DNA of 64,000 nucleotides from Astragalus membranaceus (lineage: Eukaryota; Streptophyta; Magnoliopsida; Fabales; Fabaceae): the NCBI GenBank assembly GCA_039519185.1, contig CM076846.1:227962659-228026658 (forward strand), written 5' to 3'. Under the pieces are notes generated by a model. That model had not been told where the DNA came from. It did no database searches and was given only the letters and a program-made list of their open reading frames with translations. Position numbers and translations under genes: made by a program. Below, piece by piece: positions 11,580 through 25,287 of this stretch. The first letter of the stretch is position 1, and every line of letters starts with the position of its first letter.

Positions 11580-14500
11580 AGACGTCAATTTTGTCCGTTT
11601 AGAGGGGAAATAGAGGATTTGAGAATGAACAGGGGATGGTTAACACTTGGCGCATTAACCGAGGAAGAAAAAAAATGAAGGACCACTCAGGGTCTGAAGG
11701 AGCACTAAGGCTCTGAAGGACCACTCAGGGTCTGAAGGAGAACTAAGGCTCTGAAAGACCACCCGGGGTCTGGAAGGCTGCCTAGGCCTTAATTGAAGGA
11801 CCATCGCGGTCTGAAGGAGCGCTACTAGCTACGGTACTAGTAAAACGGTCTGAGGGGGCCTTTATATTCGAGCGGCCATGATGGGTCAAGATCATATCCG
11901 AAACTGATATGTTGACCATAAAGGACGTCCACTGTGTCTTAGGCTGACACAACTAATCTGAAGGACCACTCAGGGGTCTGAAGGACTTACCCGCAGCTCG
12001 AATACGAGGTGAAGTCTGCTTTTGAAGGGACACTTGGGTCCTGAAGTTTTTCACGAATCCTGTTGATTGATTGATTGAAATGACCAATGCTGCCGCACTG
12101 GATTGAGGTACCTGCATACGTCAGCTGATGTGAGGAATGGTGCATGGAGTATGGGTGCATGTTATGCAAGGGCATGTTATGCATGTGCATGCAATGCTAT
12201 GATTTTGGTGTGATGATGAATGTGGTGGAACATTCCTGAAGTCCTTCTTTTGGTCTGACCGTTTTTTCCTGATCAGCTCTTTTTTTTATAGAAATTCTTG
12301 AAAAATTGGGTTAACATAGAACAAGAGTAAATAAGGATCACCGGGGATCTGAAGGAGCACTGGGCTCTGATGGTCTAATTCGCAGTCGATGCTTGGCGCA
12401 TTGATTGGAGTTAAACTGAAGGACCGACGAGGTCTGAAGGGCATGCCTAAGCCTGATGGATCAATGGGTCTGATGGAGCGCAAACTAGCAACGGTACTAG
12501 TAAAACGGTCTGCTTGGGGGGGGTGGCCTTTTTCGAGCGGCCATGGGTGGCAAGGTCAGGTCATTGACTTGATTTGCTCACCTCGGAGGACGTCCACTGT
12601 GTTTTTTAGGCGGACACAGCTAGTCTGAAGGACCTGGGGTCGGATGATCCGTCGGTTGCTCGATAACGCGACGTGCGATCTGGATTGAAGGACCATTGAT
12701 GGTCTGAAGGAGCGCTTGGGCTCTGAAGGACCACTGGGGGTCAACAAAGGTACTGGGACTCTGAATTGTGATATGAGACCAGCGCTTGGAGCACTGACTT
12801 TGAGGGAACAAACTATTGGGATTGGTACATGGCGTATCTGCCTAGAACATACCTAATGAATGCATTTACCTGAGACGGGAAAAGCTATCTATATTTGGCA
12901 TGTCTAAAAATGCAATGAATGATGTATGCGTGCAACATAGGTATGTGAAATGGTAGTCATCCGATGGGATGAATGAAGCGGGGCAGATGATGTGAGTTGA
13001 AGTTGATGGAACATGGAGGTTGACAACCAACGTATGTGAATGCAGATAAGATATGAATGAGATTGTGCTGATTAATGATGAATGTAATGGAATGAGCAAT
13101 TTTCCTCCTTTTGTTTTTTGGCTTTTCTCTTTTTTCCTTTGGTATGAGTGTATGAAATGCAAAGTGTGAATGTGATGCAAATGTAATGCTTTGATGCGAA
13201 TGTAATGCTTTGATGCGAATGCCATGCATGGTACAAAGATATGATTAGTGATGTAAAAAACTCTTTTTTTTGGGGCAACGATGAGATCGGCACTTGGACA
13301 TCTATCGAAGCAAACAATGTCATGCATGTAATGTGATGAACATGGGATGATGAATGAAATGGGTATACAATGGGTGTTGAACCTGATGGAATGATGGGCG
13401 GATTTTTCTTTTTGCTTTTTTCTTATTTATTTTGCTTCTTTTCTTGACGCATGCAATGCGAATGTGAATATGATGCGAATGTAATACTTTGATGCAAATG
13501 CTATGGTGAATAAAGGAAACATATGAATGCGTAGCAAATGATATGATTGGTGATGTAGAAAGCTTTTGGCAACGATGAGATCGGCACTTGGCACGTCTAT
13601 CGAAGCAAAAAAGTGTTACAGGTATGCAATGTGATGAATGTGCAATGCGAAAGTAAATGGACTACAAAAGGCCCGTGAATGATGGATGTTGAAGTTGGTC
13701 GAAAACAGAAATTGATAAGCTGTGTGTGCGAATTCAGATAACATGCGAATGCAAATGTATTGCTGGCTGCATGATGGAATGATTTATGCTTTGGTGGGGG
13801 CAACAGGTGCAATGTGGATGATTTTTTTTGCCCCTTTTTTGAATAAATGGATGAATGCGCATAGGTAATGCTTAAATGCAATAGTTGTGGTAGATGCATG
13901 ACTTGTTGTTGAAATACAATGTATGGTGCAATGATTTATGATATGGTATAATAGTAATGCATGCAAATGTGTTTTGTTTTGAGATGAGAAATGAGACTTT
14001 CGATGCGAGGGGTAGAGAGGTGAGTGCTTTAGAATAATCATTCCTTGGAAAGAGGTTTGAATTCAGACATGGCAATCTCAAGGTTGTTATTCACAGGCAC
14101 TGATGTGCAAAACTATTTGACCGTATTTGCAGACTCGCTTATTTTGCTCTCCTATGATAGTGCCCCATGATGGTTGATTTTTAGGTCCACAAAGTTAGCT
14201 GAGTGAGTTTCCGACTTCACATTATTAACTTGTTTTCTCTCTCTTTAAAGCATAAACATGTAGATTAGTGCAAATACAGATGAATGAGTCAGTTGACTTG
14301 GTATGACAGATATGACACGTGAGGGGATGAAAGGTAGCTTTTTGCCAAAGTCATGAAAGGTGGAACTTCCCCGATTTAGACTACTGGTGAAGGTGTGTGC
14401 ATAACTTGCCCCTGTCTAGTGGTGACGACAGCCAGGGTTGTAGAGGAATAATGAATTGGAAATACCATGACTTTGGAATGAAGGGTGGCAAACAAGAGAT

Positions 14501-17500
14501 TCTGTCTCAACCCACGACGTTTGGTGTTGCCCCAATCTTGACGAGAGCAAGGTTGCCCCGACTCGAGTTTGCAAAAGGCCTGTATTTAGCATGGTGGGTC
14601 GAGAAATTGCCCTGGTGTGGTCTCATGGATGTGAATATGACGAGGGGATGAGATGGGCGTAGGGCGAATTTCCCCGACTTTAGGTGGAGTGAAGGGTGAC
14701 GGGATTGCCCCACTTTGGAATGGTATTTCAAGTGATTGCTTCTAGTGGGGTTGTGAAAGGCGACAGAGTTATGGTGATGGTTATGAACTGAGGGTGATAT
14801 ATGAATGGGGTGGGCAATGAATAAACCTCCCCAAAGTTGAGTGGAGTGAGAGGTGAAGGGAATGCCCCCTAGTACACACTTTTGGTTCTCTTTAAGAACA
14901 ACTCAAATGCAATGAAAGTTTTGACTTTTTAGTATGAGGAGGGGCTCCACTTGGTGACCACTAGACCTTGTTTTAATGCAACATGAATGCATCTTGGAGT
15001 GCAAGTCCTTCTCCTTTTTACCAACTTTCCTTTTTTGATTGTTTGTTTTTTTTAGCAGCTTTCTTTTTTCTGCTTGTTTGTTTTTCTTTTGAGCAGCTTT
15101 CTTTTTTCTGCTTGCTTGTTTTTTCTTTTTGAGCAAACACGTCATAAATAGATAAACTTATTTGTCCTAAGATTAAAACTTTGAGAAAACAGGAGCAACC
15201 GGTCATTGATCAGAATGGATCTTTGGAGTTGTGATGTGGCTAATGGTTAATGATTTATGAAGGGAGGGATAATCGGGCTCAAAGAAGTATTTGATGATTG
15301 ATGGAACAGATGTTTTTTTAGTGGTATGATTTGGCCAGGTTAATGGTTTATGAAAGAATGAGTTATTAGACTCAATGAGGTGTTTGAGGTTTTATTGAGA
15401 TGAGAACCTCTTATGTGCCTCACGGTAAAATGAACCTGTTTCAGGGTTGTAACGTGGTCAAGGGTTTATGGAGGATAGGCCAAAGGAAGTGTTTGAGGGT
15501 TTATTTCAGACAATGATCTCTCATGCGTTTAATGGTATCAGCTCACCATTTCTACTACTTTTGCTTCTTTTTCAGGATTTTTCCTTTTCAATCAATCCTC
15601 TCTTTTTCCACTTTCTTCTTTCTTTTTTTTTGGTGTGATTTTTCTTTCTCTTTCTTTTGAGCTAAGTGAGCTGATAAAGGTGATACACAATTTTTGATGT
15701 GAGATTGATCCTTGTCTAGGGTGATTGAGATTTTTGGGATTTTTGGCTTAAGGTGTTTTTGGATATGGAATGATGGTCAAACTTCATTTCAAAATCATGA
15801 TTGCTTGTTTTCTCGAAAATTAACCCAAGGACAATAATTTATTTACTTTCATATATTTGCTCTTTTTTCTTTATTTCTTTTCATGCTCTAATTTTTGCTT
15901 AGGCCGCTCTTACGAGTTTTCGACCTAACGAGCTTTTTTGATTTTTTTTTTTAAAAAGACTTGCACCAAAGGAATACAATGTTAACAAGATATCTAGTGA
16001 CGACAAATTTGCCCCAGTATGGAGGACCAAGAGTGGTATTTCATTAGGGGACCAACCAAAAAGCCAACTATGCACTAATCTGGGGGATATGTACTTTTTG
16101 GGTGGTCAGGGTGGGATTAGACTTGGGCGAGGGATGATGACAATGTAGGGACGCTAACTGACTCAAACAAAAATAAAGACACATGTCACACAGAAGTTAC
16201 TACACGAATGCTTCGCAGAGAGTTAACATTAGTTAAAACGTGAAAGAAACATTTTTGTGGACCATTTCGGTCATTCATCATGGGGTGGGTGAGATGCAAT
16301 GCTTTGTTGAAAAATGTGAACAAACTGCTGATTTGAAAAACCGAGTGCCATGAAACACCTTGAGTTTGCAACTAAGTAAGACCAAACTTTTCCAAAGATG
16401 AATAAAAAAACTTCGCAAGAACGTCTCACCTCTCATCACAATTTTTTAGAATTATTATTTATGCTCATTTTTTATGCATGATGTAAATATGCAAATGAAT
16501 GAGAATGGATAACTACGCATGGAATGAGAATGCGAATGAAATGAGAATGCAAATGAATAAATGTGAATGAAATGAGAATGAGAATGGATGAATGTAGATT
16601 TATCGCGTCGGGGAATTATAAGCTTTTCATTTGGAGAGTACAGTACAAAATTTGATTTTGACTTTAGCATGCATGGCTTCTCTCCAAAATAAAGCTTTTA
16701 ACTCTCTGGTGGTCATAAAAATTCATGCAACATGAGATGTTTATTTGACTATTTCTGTAATGCAAAGAAAAAATGCATGTAGTATGTTTTCTAAAAACTT
16801 GTGGAAAATAACAATTTTTGATTTTTCTTGATTTTTGATTTTTTTTTTCATAAAAGACGGTATGCACTAATACTTGTTTGAATGCAAGTGCAATGCAATA
16901 TGTATGATTTCCTGTTTGTCTTGGTGTCGGGAATCACGGTGTACTATGTCTTGCCATAGGTTTAACGGTGGATTTTGATTATTTTTTCTTTGAAACACAA
17001 CAAGGTTAGAATCAATAAGCGAAACAAAGCACATTCCATGCATTCAAACTTAAACAAACACCTCGGTGTGTACGCTGTTTCACTTTTGATTCCACACCGT
17101 GCCTATGGCAAGATTCTTTGTCACTTTGGGATTCTCGGCAAACAAACTTTGATGAAATGCAAGGATGCATGCATGAACTGTAAAAGCTTATGTTAGATGC
17201 AATGCGAGAATGCATGCAAAATGATGATGATATTTTATGCATGGGCAGATTAGGGCAAAATCTTTATTGGCATTAGTTCAAATTGTTTTTTTTTTGAAAA
17301 ATGCGGGATGTACGTGGTTTCATATGGACTTAGTAAGAGAAAGGCTACAACGGCAACTCTTTCTCTCCTTTTTTTTGAAAATAAAGTGGACCACATACTG
17401 CCTCGTACGGACCGACAAAAGAAAGGCTACAACGGCAGCTCTTTCTCTACTTTCCTTTTTTATTTCTTTGGAAAAATTCCCTTCTCTTTTTTGAAAACAT

Positions 17501-18071
17501 GCCTAGATTACAATGCAACACACAATTTGGTATGCCCCTTGTGTCCTACGAAGGTGGGGACCTAAGTTCTAGGACAACTCAAATGTTCCTCCCATGTGGG
17601 TTCTAGTCACTTCCTCACCAGGTTACCAGAGCTAATTCTTTCTCACAATAGCACCCACAACGATGGAACGCCATCTGGTGTGAGGCCTCATGAAAGAGCA
17701 TACTCTGGCTGAAACTTTCGTGAGAGTCGGAAGGACAACGGTCCAATTGCCAGTCACTACTCGTTTCCACTCTCCTAAGTTTTGTCAGACCTTGGGTTTT
17801 GGGCCCCTCTCAAAGCATAGTAAGCATAAGGTGTGAGTGTGTGTAGTGAGGACATACCGCCTAAAACTACCCACATATATCCCCACCTTAAGAAAGGGAG
17901 CAGAGAATAGGGGACATGGGAATTGAGGAATGCATGAACACGGCATTGTGAACAAATAGAAAAGGAGTAGAACAAAGCTTTCAACTCAATTAATTTTAAA
18001 CCACACATCAAGTTAACTAGGCTTGACCCTCGTCTTTTGTAAAAAAAATGGTCCCCAGTGGAGTCGCCAGC
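11580..18071 (-). mobile_element. Ogre interior, long form, copy 1 (noncoding)
   Basis: About 6.5 kb runs, on the minus strand, from the primer site at 18051-18069 towards the repeat-rich 3' end. The polypurine tract and the last 80-odd bases before the 3' LTR are missing because the fusion with LTR-H falls at 11580. Features seen are T-rich duplications near 15000-15130, gaatgagaatg words near 16490-16590, and two similar blocks (aaaggctacaacggca...tttctct) at 17337-17445. No coding motif of a retroelement was found, so this looks like a 5' leader joined to a 3' untranslated region, a non-autonomous form. Confidence 0.7.
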
Positions 18072-18343
18072 TGTTGCGCCCGAAAAATCCGGTTTGGGAC
18101 TTTTCGTTTGACAACGCGGAAGAAGTTTGGAGCCGCCACCAATATTTTTATTTTAAGACCAAAACATTGAAAAAAAGTCCTTGAAAAGGCGGATGGTCTT
18201 TTGAAAACGTAGAGATGTAGGTTCGGGGATCGGTTAGGTACGGGGAATGTATTAGCACCCCGCACCTCCTTTCTCCTGAAAGGGAACCATTAACTTGATG
18301 TGTGGTTTAGACAAAAGTTCGAGTTGAAAGCAATTTATTCTAC
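17967..18343. repeat. Long inverted repeat bracketing the LTR/primer-site junction, copy 1
   Basis: Arm 17967-18016 in the leader and arm 18289-18343 in the LTR are inverted copies. They share a perfect 20-bp block (TTAACTTGATGTGTGGTTTA), an 11-bp block (GAGTTGAAAGC) and a weaker end. The 272-bp spacer contains the primer-binding site and the LTR end. In an RNA read from the minus strand, U5 and leader could pair and present the primer site in the loop. Confidence 0.8.
18051..18069 (-). other. Primer-binding site, Ogre type, copy 1
   Basis: On the minus strand, two bases after the LTR end GGGCGCAACA, the sequence reads TGGCGACTCCACTGGGGAC. It starts with TGG, the complement of a tRNA CCA end. 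Published Ogre elements use an arginine tRNA with a site of this form, which supports the family call. Confidence 0.8.
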
Positions 18344-20874
18344 TTCTTTTCTTTTTTTTTCTTTAAGGTTTGTTTTATTGAAAACAGGAGGGAAGAAGAA
18401 TATTTTTGGTTATCTTTGAAAATCAAGACAAAACAAAGATTTTTTTAAGAGTGTGCTTGACGGGACAGGACCCCGCTCCTACGTATCTCCCGGTGCGATG
18501 GAGAATTCAAAGCTACGTAGTTCTCGGTTTTTGGTTTTGAAAACGGCTTAAGGGGTTTTTCGCAATTGGGTGAGCGTTTGTGAAGACCGAACAACAACGG
18601 TTAGAATGGCTTCACTATTAACTCTTTTGAAAATGAAATCATCATTAATGACCTAAACGGCAACGACGCGATTGGTCATTAGTGACAATTGGTTTTACTT
18701 TTGAGGAATAAGTTTTCGAAAATAGGATTGACCTTTTGTGAAGACCAGACAACAACGGTTAGAATGGCCTCACTACTAACTCTTTTGAAAACAAAATCAT
18801 CATTAACAACCTAAACGGCAACGGCGCGATTGGTCGTCAATGACAATTTATTTTATTCTTGTTTTGAAAATAAAAGGGTTTTCTTTTATTAATGAATCTA
18901 GGAAAGAGGTTTTAGAAAAAAAAAAGTAGAACACTTCAAATCAATTCTAAATCCATAACCAAATGCAAATGAATGAACAAGACTCATACTTCAACAATCA
19001 AGCAATCATGAACATATTATTCATCAACCAAGATTAAGCATGCCAATACAATCAAGGGATTCAATTATCAAAGATGCAAAACAAATTTCTCAAAGCAATT
19101 GTGTTGTGTGGGTGAGAATTGCTACGGGACGGGCAACAATCTCAAAGGAGTGTATTTACCCTAATGACTCTATGCTACAACAAGCAAGTAGGCTTACGTC
19201 TTCATTAGGAGGTCATACATGTAGAAAGGATGGCACACAATTAAGTCAAGACATTTAAATGGCATCATGAACAAAAGAATGCAATTGATCATAAGCATAG
19301 GATATTCTTAGTTTAAATGAGTAAGCATGTGGATATGAATGCACGATTAAGCAACTATGCATGAGCATACAAGGAATGAATACATGAACACTTGATTTTT
19401 GAATGCAAGACATGATACCAATGAATGCATGGACATTTAAGAATGAACGCATGTATAGCATATAAGGATGCATAAACATGTAAAAGGATAAAAGAATGCA
19501 AGATGCATAAGCATGCAAGAATGCATGAACATGTGAGAATATGGGAGTATGCAAGTGTTAGGGTGCAAGCATGAGAGTATGTCACATGGATGATGCACAT
19601 AAATGAAGTACAAAGCTTGAAAATGTTTTAGTAAGAAGTAGTAAAAAGTTAGAGTAAGAATGTGGTAAAAATGTTTGAGTAAAAGGTAAATAAAAGCAAA
19701 AATGTTTTTTATGTTTTTTTGTTTTGGTAAATAATTAATGAATGAGTAAAAACCAAAGTGGTAAAATGTCTTTATGTTTTTGGTAAAAAGTTAATGAAGT
19801 GGTAAAGTAAAATGGTAAAAAGTAAATAAACACTAAAACCAAGTTGAATCATATAGAGCAATCCTCTCACTTTGAGAAAAGTGCACTAGGCACTAGTGAG
19901 AATCAACTTGCCTATCATCAACAATTTACAATAAGCAAACTAAGACACAAGAATAAGTGGACACACAAACTAAATTGAGTCATTTCTAGCAATCTTCACC
20001 ACTTAGGTCAAGGTGCACTAGGCACTAGTGGGAATCATATTGCTAGATCATCAACCAATAACAAAAAATAACATCTAACACTAAAATAAAATATTAACAA
20101 CAAGATTAAACACCACCAAGCAAAGAACAACAACAAAATCAATTTGAAAATGTTTTTAAACATAAGCATGCGAACCCAAAGGGAACATAGATCCACACTT
20201 TTATTTAAAAAAAAACACAAAAGTTAACATAAAGCAACATAGATCCATTTTTGCAAAGGATTCACATGATTAAGCAAAGGATGGCATAAAACTCACATGA
20301 ACCCTAAGTTTTCTACAAGCATGCGAAATGAACAATGCCATAAAACAACTCTTATTTCATGAAATTTAGTGCAAAATGTTTAGAGATGCAAGGGAAATCA
20401 TTCAAGCACAAGAACAAATCCTTCAAGTCCAAGGACCCATCTCAAACACCCAAGGCTCCCTAAGTCCTTGTCAAAATGTTTGAAATGGATCCTCAAAGCA
20501 ACAACAACAAGCAGTCAAGAAGGAGTTGGGAGTAGAAGAGAGATTATGCAAGAAGAACTAAATATGAGATGCAAAGTTTCAAAGCTTACCTCAAAATCAC
20601 AAAGAAATGAAGAAGGAGATGATATGAACACAAAGATTGCTAGCTCTTAGCAATTTGATGATGCAACCTTGAAGAGAATGGAAGGAATGATGATGATCTA
20701 ACAAGAAATGGAAGTTTTGATGGTGAAAAATTGAAGAAAATATATGGAAGAGAGGGGAAGAGGCTACGGTTTTGGGGTGAGGAAGGAGAGGGAGAGGAGG
20801 TGTTTTTGGTGTGCTAGGGTTTTAGTGTAGGAGAATGAGAGGCCAAAGGATCCTTAGGTGTGGGAATGAGGGAG

Positions 20875-20882
20875 TATTTATA
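20875..20882 (-). promoter_or_regulatory. TATA box of Ogre LTR 2
   Basis: TATAAATA on the minus strand at the position equivalent to 3681-3688. Confidence 0.5.
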
Positions 20883-21247
20883 GAGTTATTTTAGGTTTAG
20901 GGGCAATTGGGTCATTGGCCTTACTAAGTGCTCTAGGATTGAGTTTTAAAAATAAATGGAGGGTTAGGATTAAAGGTCACTTGGATTGAGGGTATTGAGA
21001 AAACACAAAAGGTGAGAGTATGGGAGAGGGAGAGGTGTCGCATGGAGAAAAAATAAAAGAAAAAAATGAACTTTTGTTTATTTTGGGAATGGAATTCTCA
21101 TGTGTGGTAGGGTTAGGGGTATTATTGAGATGGATTGTTCTATTTCTAGTAAATTTGCATTTCCTAATGAAGAGGTGAGTGTGAGAGGGTGAGGTTATTT
21201 ACCAAAGAGGGCATGAATCTTCATGAGAGTGAGTGAGAATTGGTGAT

Positions 21248-22014
21248 TGTTAGCCTAGAATTTCGACAAGGCTTTTGAGTGGTTATTTAATAGGGTTTGA
21301 CTCTTCATTAAAGATCATTTATAATGCCTTCGGAAAGAAAAAGTGACATTTAAGTCATCTCAGCATGTTTTCGACAGAAGAAGTCTTCACCAATTCGACA
21401 GGGAAGAGTTTTCGACAGGACAGTGTATTCAGGACTTCGTCAAGCAGTTATTGGCAAACAGTTGTGTCGAATTTCAAGACTACGGTTAATACAACGTAGG
21501 CAGTATGTGACATCGAGCGTGGCACGAAATCCATCACTGGTTAATGAGACGTAGCCACGTGTCCATAGCAGTTTACATTTCAGTCATTATTCGTAGCCAC
21601 GTGTCCATAGCAGTTTACATTTCAGTCATTATTTTCTGTATAAATAGTAGTTTCTACAGAGAAATCAAGGTGGCAAATTATTATACCAAACACACAGTTC
21701 TGAAACTCTAACTTCCAAGTCACAGCGAAAACAGAGTAAAAGAATTATTGTACAACGTATGTGAATTTGTGCACCATTCTCTTTACATTTAATGCAATTT
21801 ATTACTTTCAATACAAGTCATTTTACATTTCTGCGTTCCATTTTATTACTTCTTTTTCTTTGATTTCCATTTTCATGGTGAATTGTCTCCCTTTTAAAAT
21901 ATATTTGTTGACAAACTGCGGTGTTTAAAGGCAATTGCTTTGGAGATTTCTGGTTTAATCTCACAAACATTTCTAATAAAACCAGTGATTGTTTGCTAAA
22001 AACACCAGCGAACA
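21248..22014 (+). mobile_element. 767-bp solo LTR inserted in Ogre LTR 2
   Basis: The direct repeat gtgat flanks it (21243-21247 and 22015-22019). LTR 1 has the empty site at about 4033. It starts TGTTAGCC and ends GCGAACA, contains a TATA box (tataaata, 21639-21646), and carries a 42-bp tandem duplication just before it (21550-21633). The lineage is not identified; no interior remains. Confidence 0.8.
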
Positions 22015-22111
22015 GTGATATGCACCAAAGGAGAAGGTTTAAGGATGGTACAAGGCATATTCCTTCAAGATAAGGAATAATAGTACAATAGAAGAGTGTG
22101 GAAGAATTTTG

Positions 22112-22152
22112 TGAGAGGGAGAGAGAGAGAGGGGATTTCGAAATTGTGGGGG

Positions 22153-22187
<35 letters not shown>

Positions 22188-22222
22188 TCGAAATTGTGGG
22201 GGGAGAGAGGGAGAGAGAGAGG
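22112..22222. repeat. GA microsatellite tract in LTR 2
   Basis: This corresponds to 4141-4230 but with a longer central (GA) run. Confidence 0.9.
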
Positions 22223-22684
22223 AAAAAAACTTGTTTTTGGTCTTTTGTCTTATTGAGGACACTTCCTTTTTTTTTTGAGTTTTTGAATTTTGGGCATGGA
22301 AGTGATAGTGCACCTATTGAAAATGTGTCACATTTTTTGGGCACCATAAAATATCCTTCTAATCATTCATGACAATAAAAATTGTAATTTAATAATTGAG
22401 GAATATTTAATGGTCTTTTTTTTATTTTTCTATGCACTAAAAATGGAGAAAATGCATTTTTAATTATTTTGGATTCGGACTTTCTTTCCAAAAATTATAC
22501 AAAAATAATCCTTGGTATAGTAACGTGTATACCATGTCCTTGACCTGGTCTTGGTCCAAAAATAATTAATTTGCTTTTATTTAAATGCCCGAAAATGCAA
22601 AAATATGCACTATATTATTTTCTGAAATTCCTAAAAATTGAGAAAAATATTTTTGACTTGGGCGGACAAAATTGGGGTATGACA

Positions 22685-24824
22685 GCTGCCCCTCTTTATT
22701 TATATTTTACTAGAAAATGTGAAGTGTATTCAAATTTTCATAGTAGAAATAGAAATAAAGATAAAATAGACGTCAATTTTGTCCGTTTAGAGGGGAAATA
22801 GAGGATTTGAGAATGAACAGGGGATGGTTAACACTTGGCGCATTAACCGAGGAAGAAAAAAAATGAAGCACCACTCAGGGTCTGAAGGAGCACTAAGGCT
22901 CTGAAGGACCACTCAGGGTCTGAAGGAGAACTAAGGCTCTGAAGGACCACCCGAGGTCTGGAAGGCTGCCTAGGCCTTAATTGAAGGACCATCGCGGTCT
23001 GAAGGAGCGCTACTAGCTACGGTACTAGTAAAACGGCCTGAGGGGGCCTTTATATTCGAGCGGCCATGATGGGTCAAGATCAGATCCGAAACTGATATGT
23101 TGACCATAAAGGACGTCCACTGTGTCCTAGGCTGACACAACTAGTCTGAAGGACCACTCGGGGTCTGAAGGACTTACCCGCAGCTCGAATACGAGGTGAA
23201 GTCTGCTTTTGAAGGGACACTTGGGTCCTGAAGGGATTCACGAATCCTGTTGATTGATTGATTGAAATGACCAATGCTGCCGCACTGGATTGAGGTACCT
23301 GCATACGTCAGCTGATGCGAGGAATGGTGCATGGAGTATGGGTGCATGTTATGCAAGGGCATGTTATGCATGTGCATGCAATGCTATGATTTTGGTGTGA
23401 TGATGAATGTGGTGGAACATTCCTGAAGTCCTTCTTTTGGTCTGACCGTTTTTTCCTGATCAGCTCTTTTTTTTATAGAAATTCTTGAAAAATTGGGTTA
23501 ACATAGAACAAGAGTAAATAAGGATCACCGGGGATCTGAAGGAGCACTGGGCTCTGATGGTCTAATTCGCAGTCGATGCTTGGCGCATTGATTGGAGTTA
23601 AACCGAAGGACCGACGAGGTCTGAAGGGCATGCCTAAGCCTGATGGACCAATGGGTCTGATGGAGCGCAAACTAGCAACGGTACTAGTAAAACGGTCTGC
23701 TTGGGGGGGTGGCCTTTTTCGAGCGGCCATGGGTGGCAAGGTCAGGTCATTGACTTGATTTGCTCACCTCGGAGGACGTCCACTGTGTTTTTTAGGCGGA
23801 CACAGCTAGTCTGAAGGACCTGGGGTCGGATGATCCGTCGGTTGCTCGATAACGCGACGTGCGATCTGGATTGAAGGACCATTGATGGTCTGAAGGAGCG
23901 CTTGGGCTCTGAAGGACCACTGGGGGTCAACAAAGGTACTGGGACTCTGAATTGTGATATGAGACCAGCGCTTGGAGCACTGACTTTGAGGGAACAAACT
24001 ATTGGGATTGGTACATGGCGTATCTGCCTAGAACATACCTAATGAATGCATTTACCTGAGACGGGAAAAGCTATCTATATTTGGCATGTCTAAAAATGCA
24101 ATGAATGATGTATGCGTGCAATATAGGTATGTGAAATGGTAGTCATCCGATGGGATGAATGAAGCGGGGCAGATGATGTGAGTTGAAGTTGATGGAACAT
24201 GGAGGTTGACAACCAACGTATGTGAATGCAGATAAGATATGAATGTGATTGTGCTGATTAATGATGAATGTAATGGAATGAGCAATTTTCCTCCTTTTGT
24301 TTTTTGGCTTTTCTCTTTTTTCCTTTGGTATGAGTGTATGAAATGCAAAGTGTGAATGTGATGCAAATGTAATGCTTTAATGCGAATGCCATGCATGGTA
24401 CAAAGATATGATTAGTGATGTAAAAATCTCTTTTTTTTGGGGCAACGAAGAGATCGGCACTTGGACATCTATCGAAGCAAACAATGTCATGCATGTAATG
24501 TGATGAACATGGGATGATGAATGAAATGGGTATACCATGGGTGTTGAACCTGATGGAATGATGGACGGATTTTTCTTTTTGCTTTTTTCTTATTTATTTT
24601 GCTTCTTTTCTTGACGCATGCAATGCGAATGTAATACTTTGATGCAAATGCTATGGTGAATAAAGGAAACATATGAATGCGTAGCAAATGATATGATTGG
24701 TGATGTAGAAAGCTTTTGGCAACGATGAGACCGGCACTTGGCACGTCTATCGAAGCAAAAAAGTGTTACAGGTATGCAATGTGATGAATGTGCAATGCGA
24801 AAGTAAATGGACTACAAAAGGCCC
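22685..24824 (-). mobile_element. Ogre interior, short form, copy 2 (noncoding)
   Basis: Nearly identical to 4692-6832, starting with the same polypurine tract and ending at the same gtga junction. Confidence 0.75.
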
Positions 24825-25287
24825 GTGATAGTGCACCTATTGAAAATGTGTCTTATTGAGGACACTTCCTTTTTTTTTGAGTTTTTGAATTTTGGGCATG
24901 GAAGTGATAGTGCACCTATTGAAAATGTGTCACATTTTTTGGGCACCATAAAATATCCTTCTAATCATTCATGACAATAAAAATTGTAATTTAATAATTG
25001 AGGAATATTTAATGGTCTTTTTTTTTATTTTTCTATGCACTAAAAATGGAGAAAATGCATTTTTAATTATTTTGGACTGGGACTTTCTTTCCAAAAATTA
25101 TACAAAAATAATCCTTGGTAGAGTAACGTGTATACCATGTCCTTGACCTGGTCTTGGTCCAAAAATAATTAATTTGATTTTATATAAATGCCCGAAAATG
25201 CAAAAATATGCACTATATTATTTTCTGAAATTCCTAAAAATTGAGAAAAATATTTTTGACTAGGGCGGACAAAATTGGGGTATGACA
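24825..25287 (-). repeat. Truncated Ogre 5' LTR, copy 2
   Basis: This has the same 463-bp fragment and the same internal 28-bp duplication as 6833-7295. It is followed by the ctaag flank at 25288-25292. Confidence 0.85.

Larger units (their letters stand above)
18072..22684 (-). repeat. Ogre-like LTR 2
   Basis: This is 4,613 bp including a 767-bp solo LTR insertion at 21248-22014. It serves two interiors: the primer site of the long interior abuts its left edge, and the polypurine tract of the short interior abuts its right edge (22685-22697). This LTR-interior-LTR-interior order is what unequal crossing-over between LTRs produces. A TATA box lies at 20875-20882 on the minus strand. Confidence 0.85.

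Noticed and set aside
12866..13327. A 153-codon minus-strand frame rich in His, Ser and Ile, with relatives in the other units
   Set aside because: It lies across the aatgcgaatg repeat domain of the Ogre interior. Composition explains the frame, and the copies differ by frameshifts and length.
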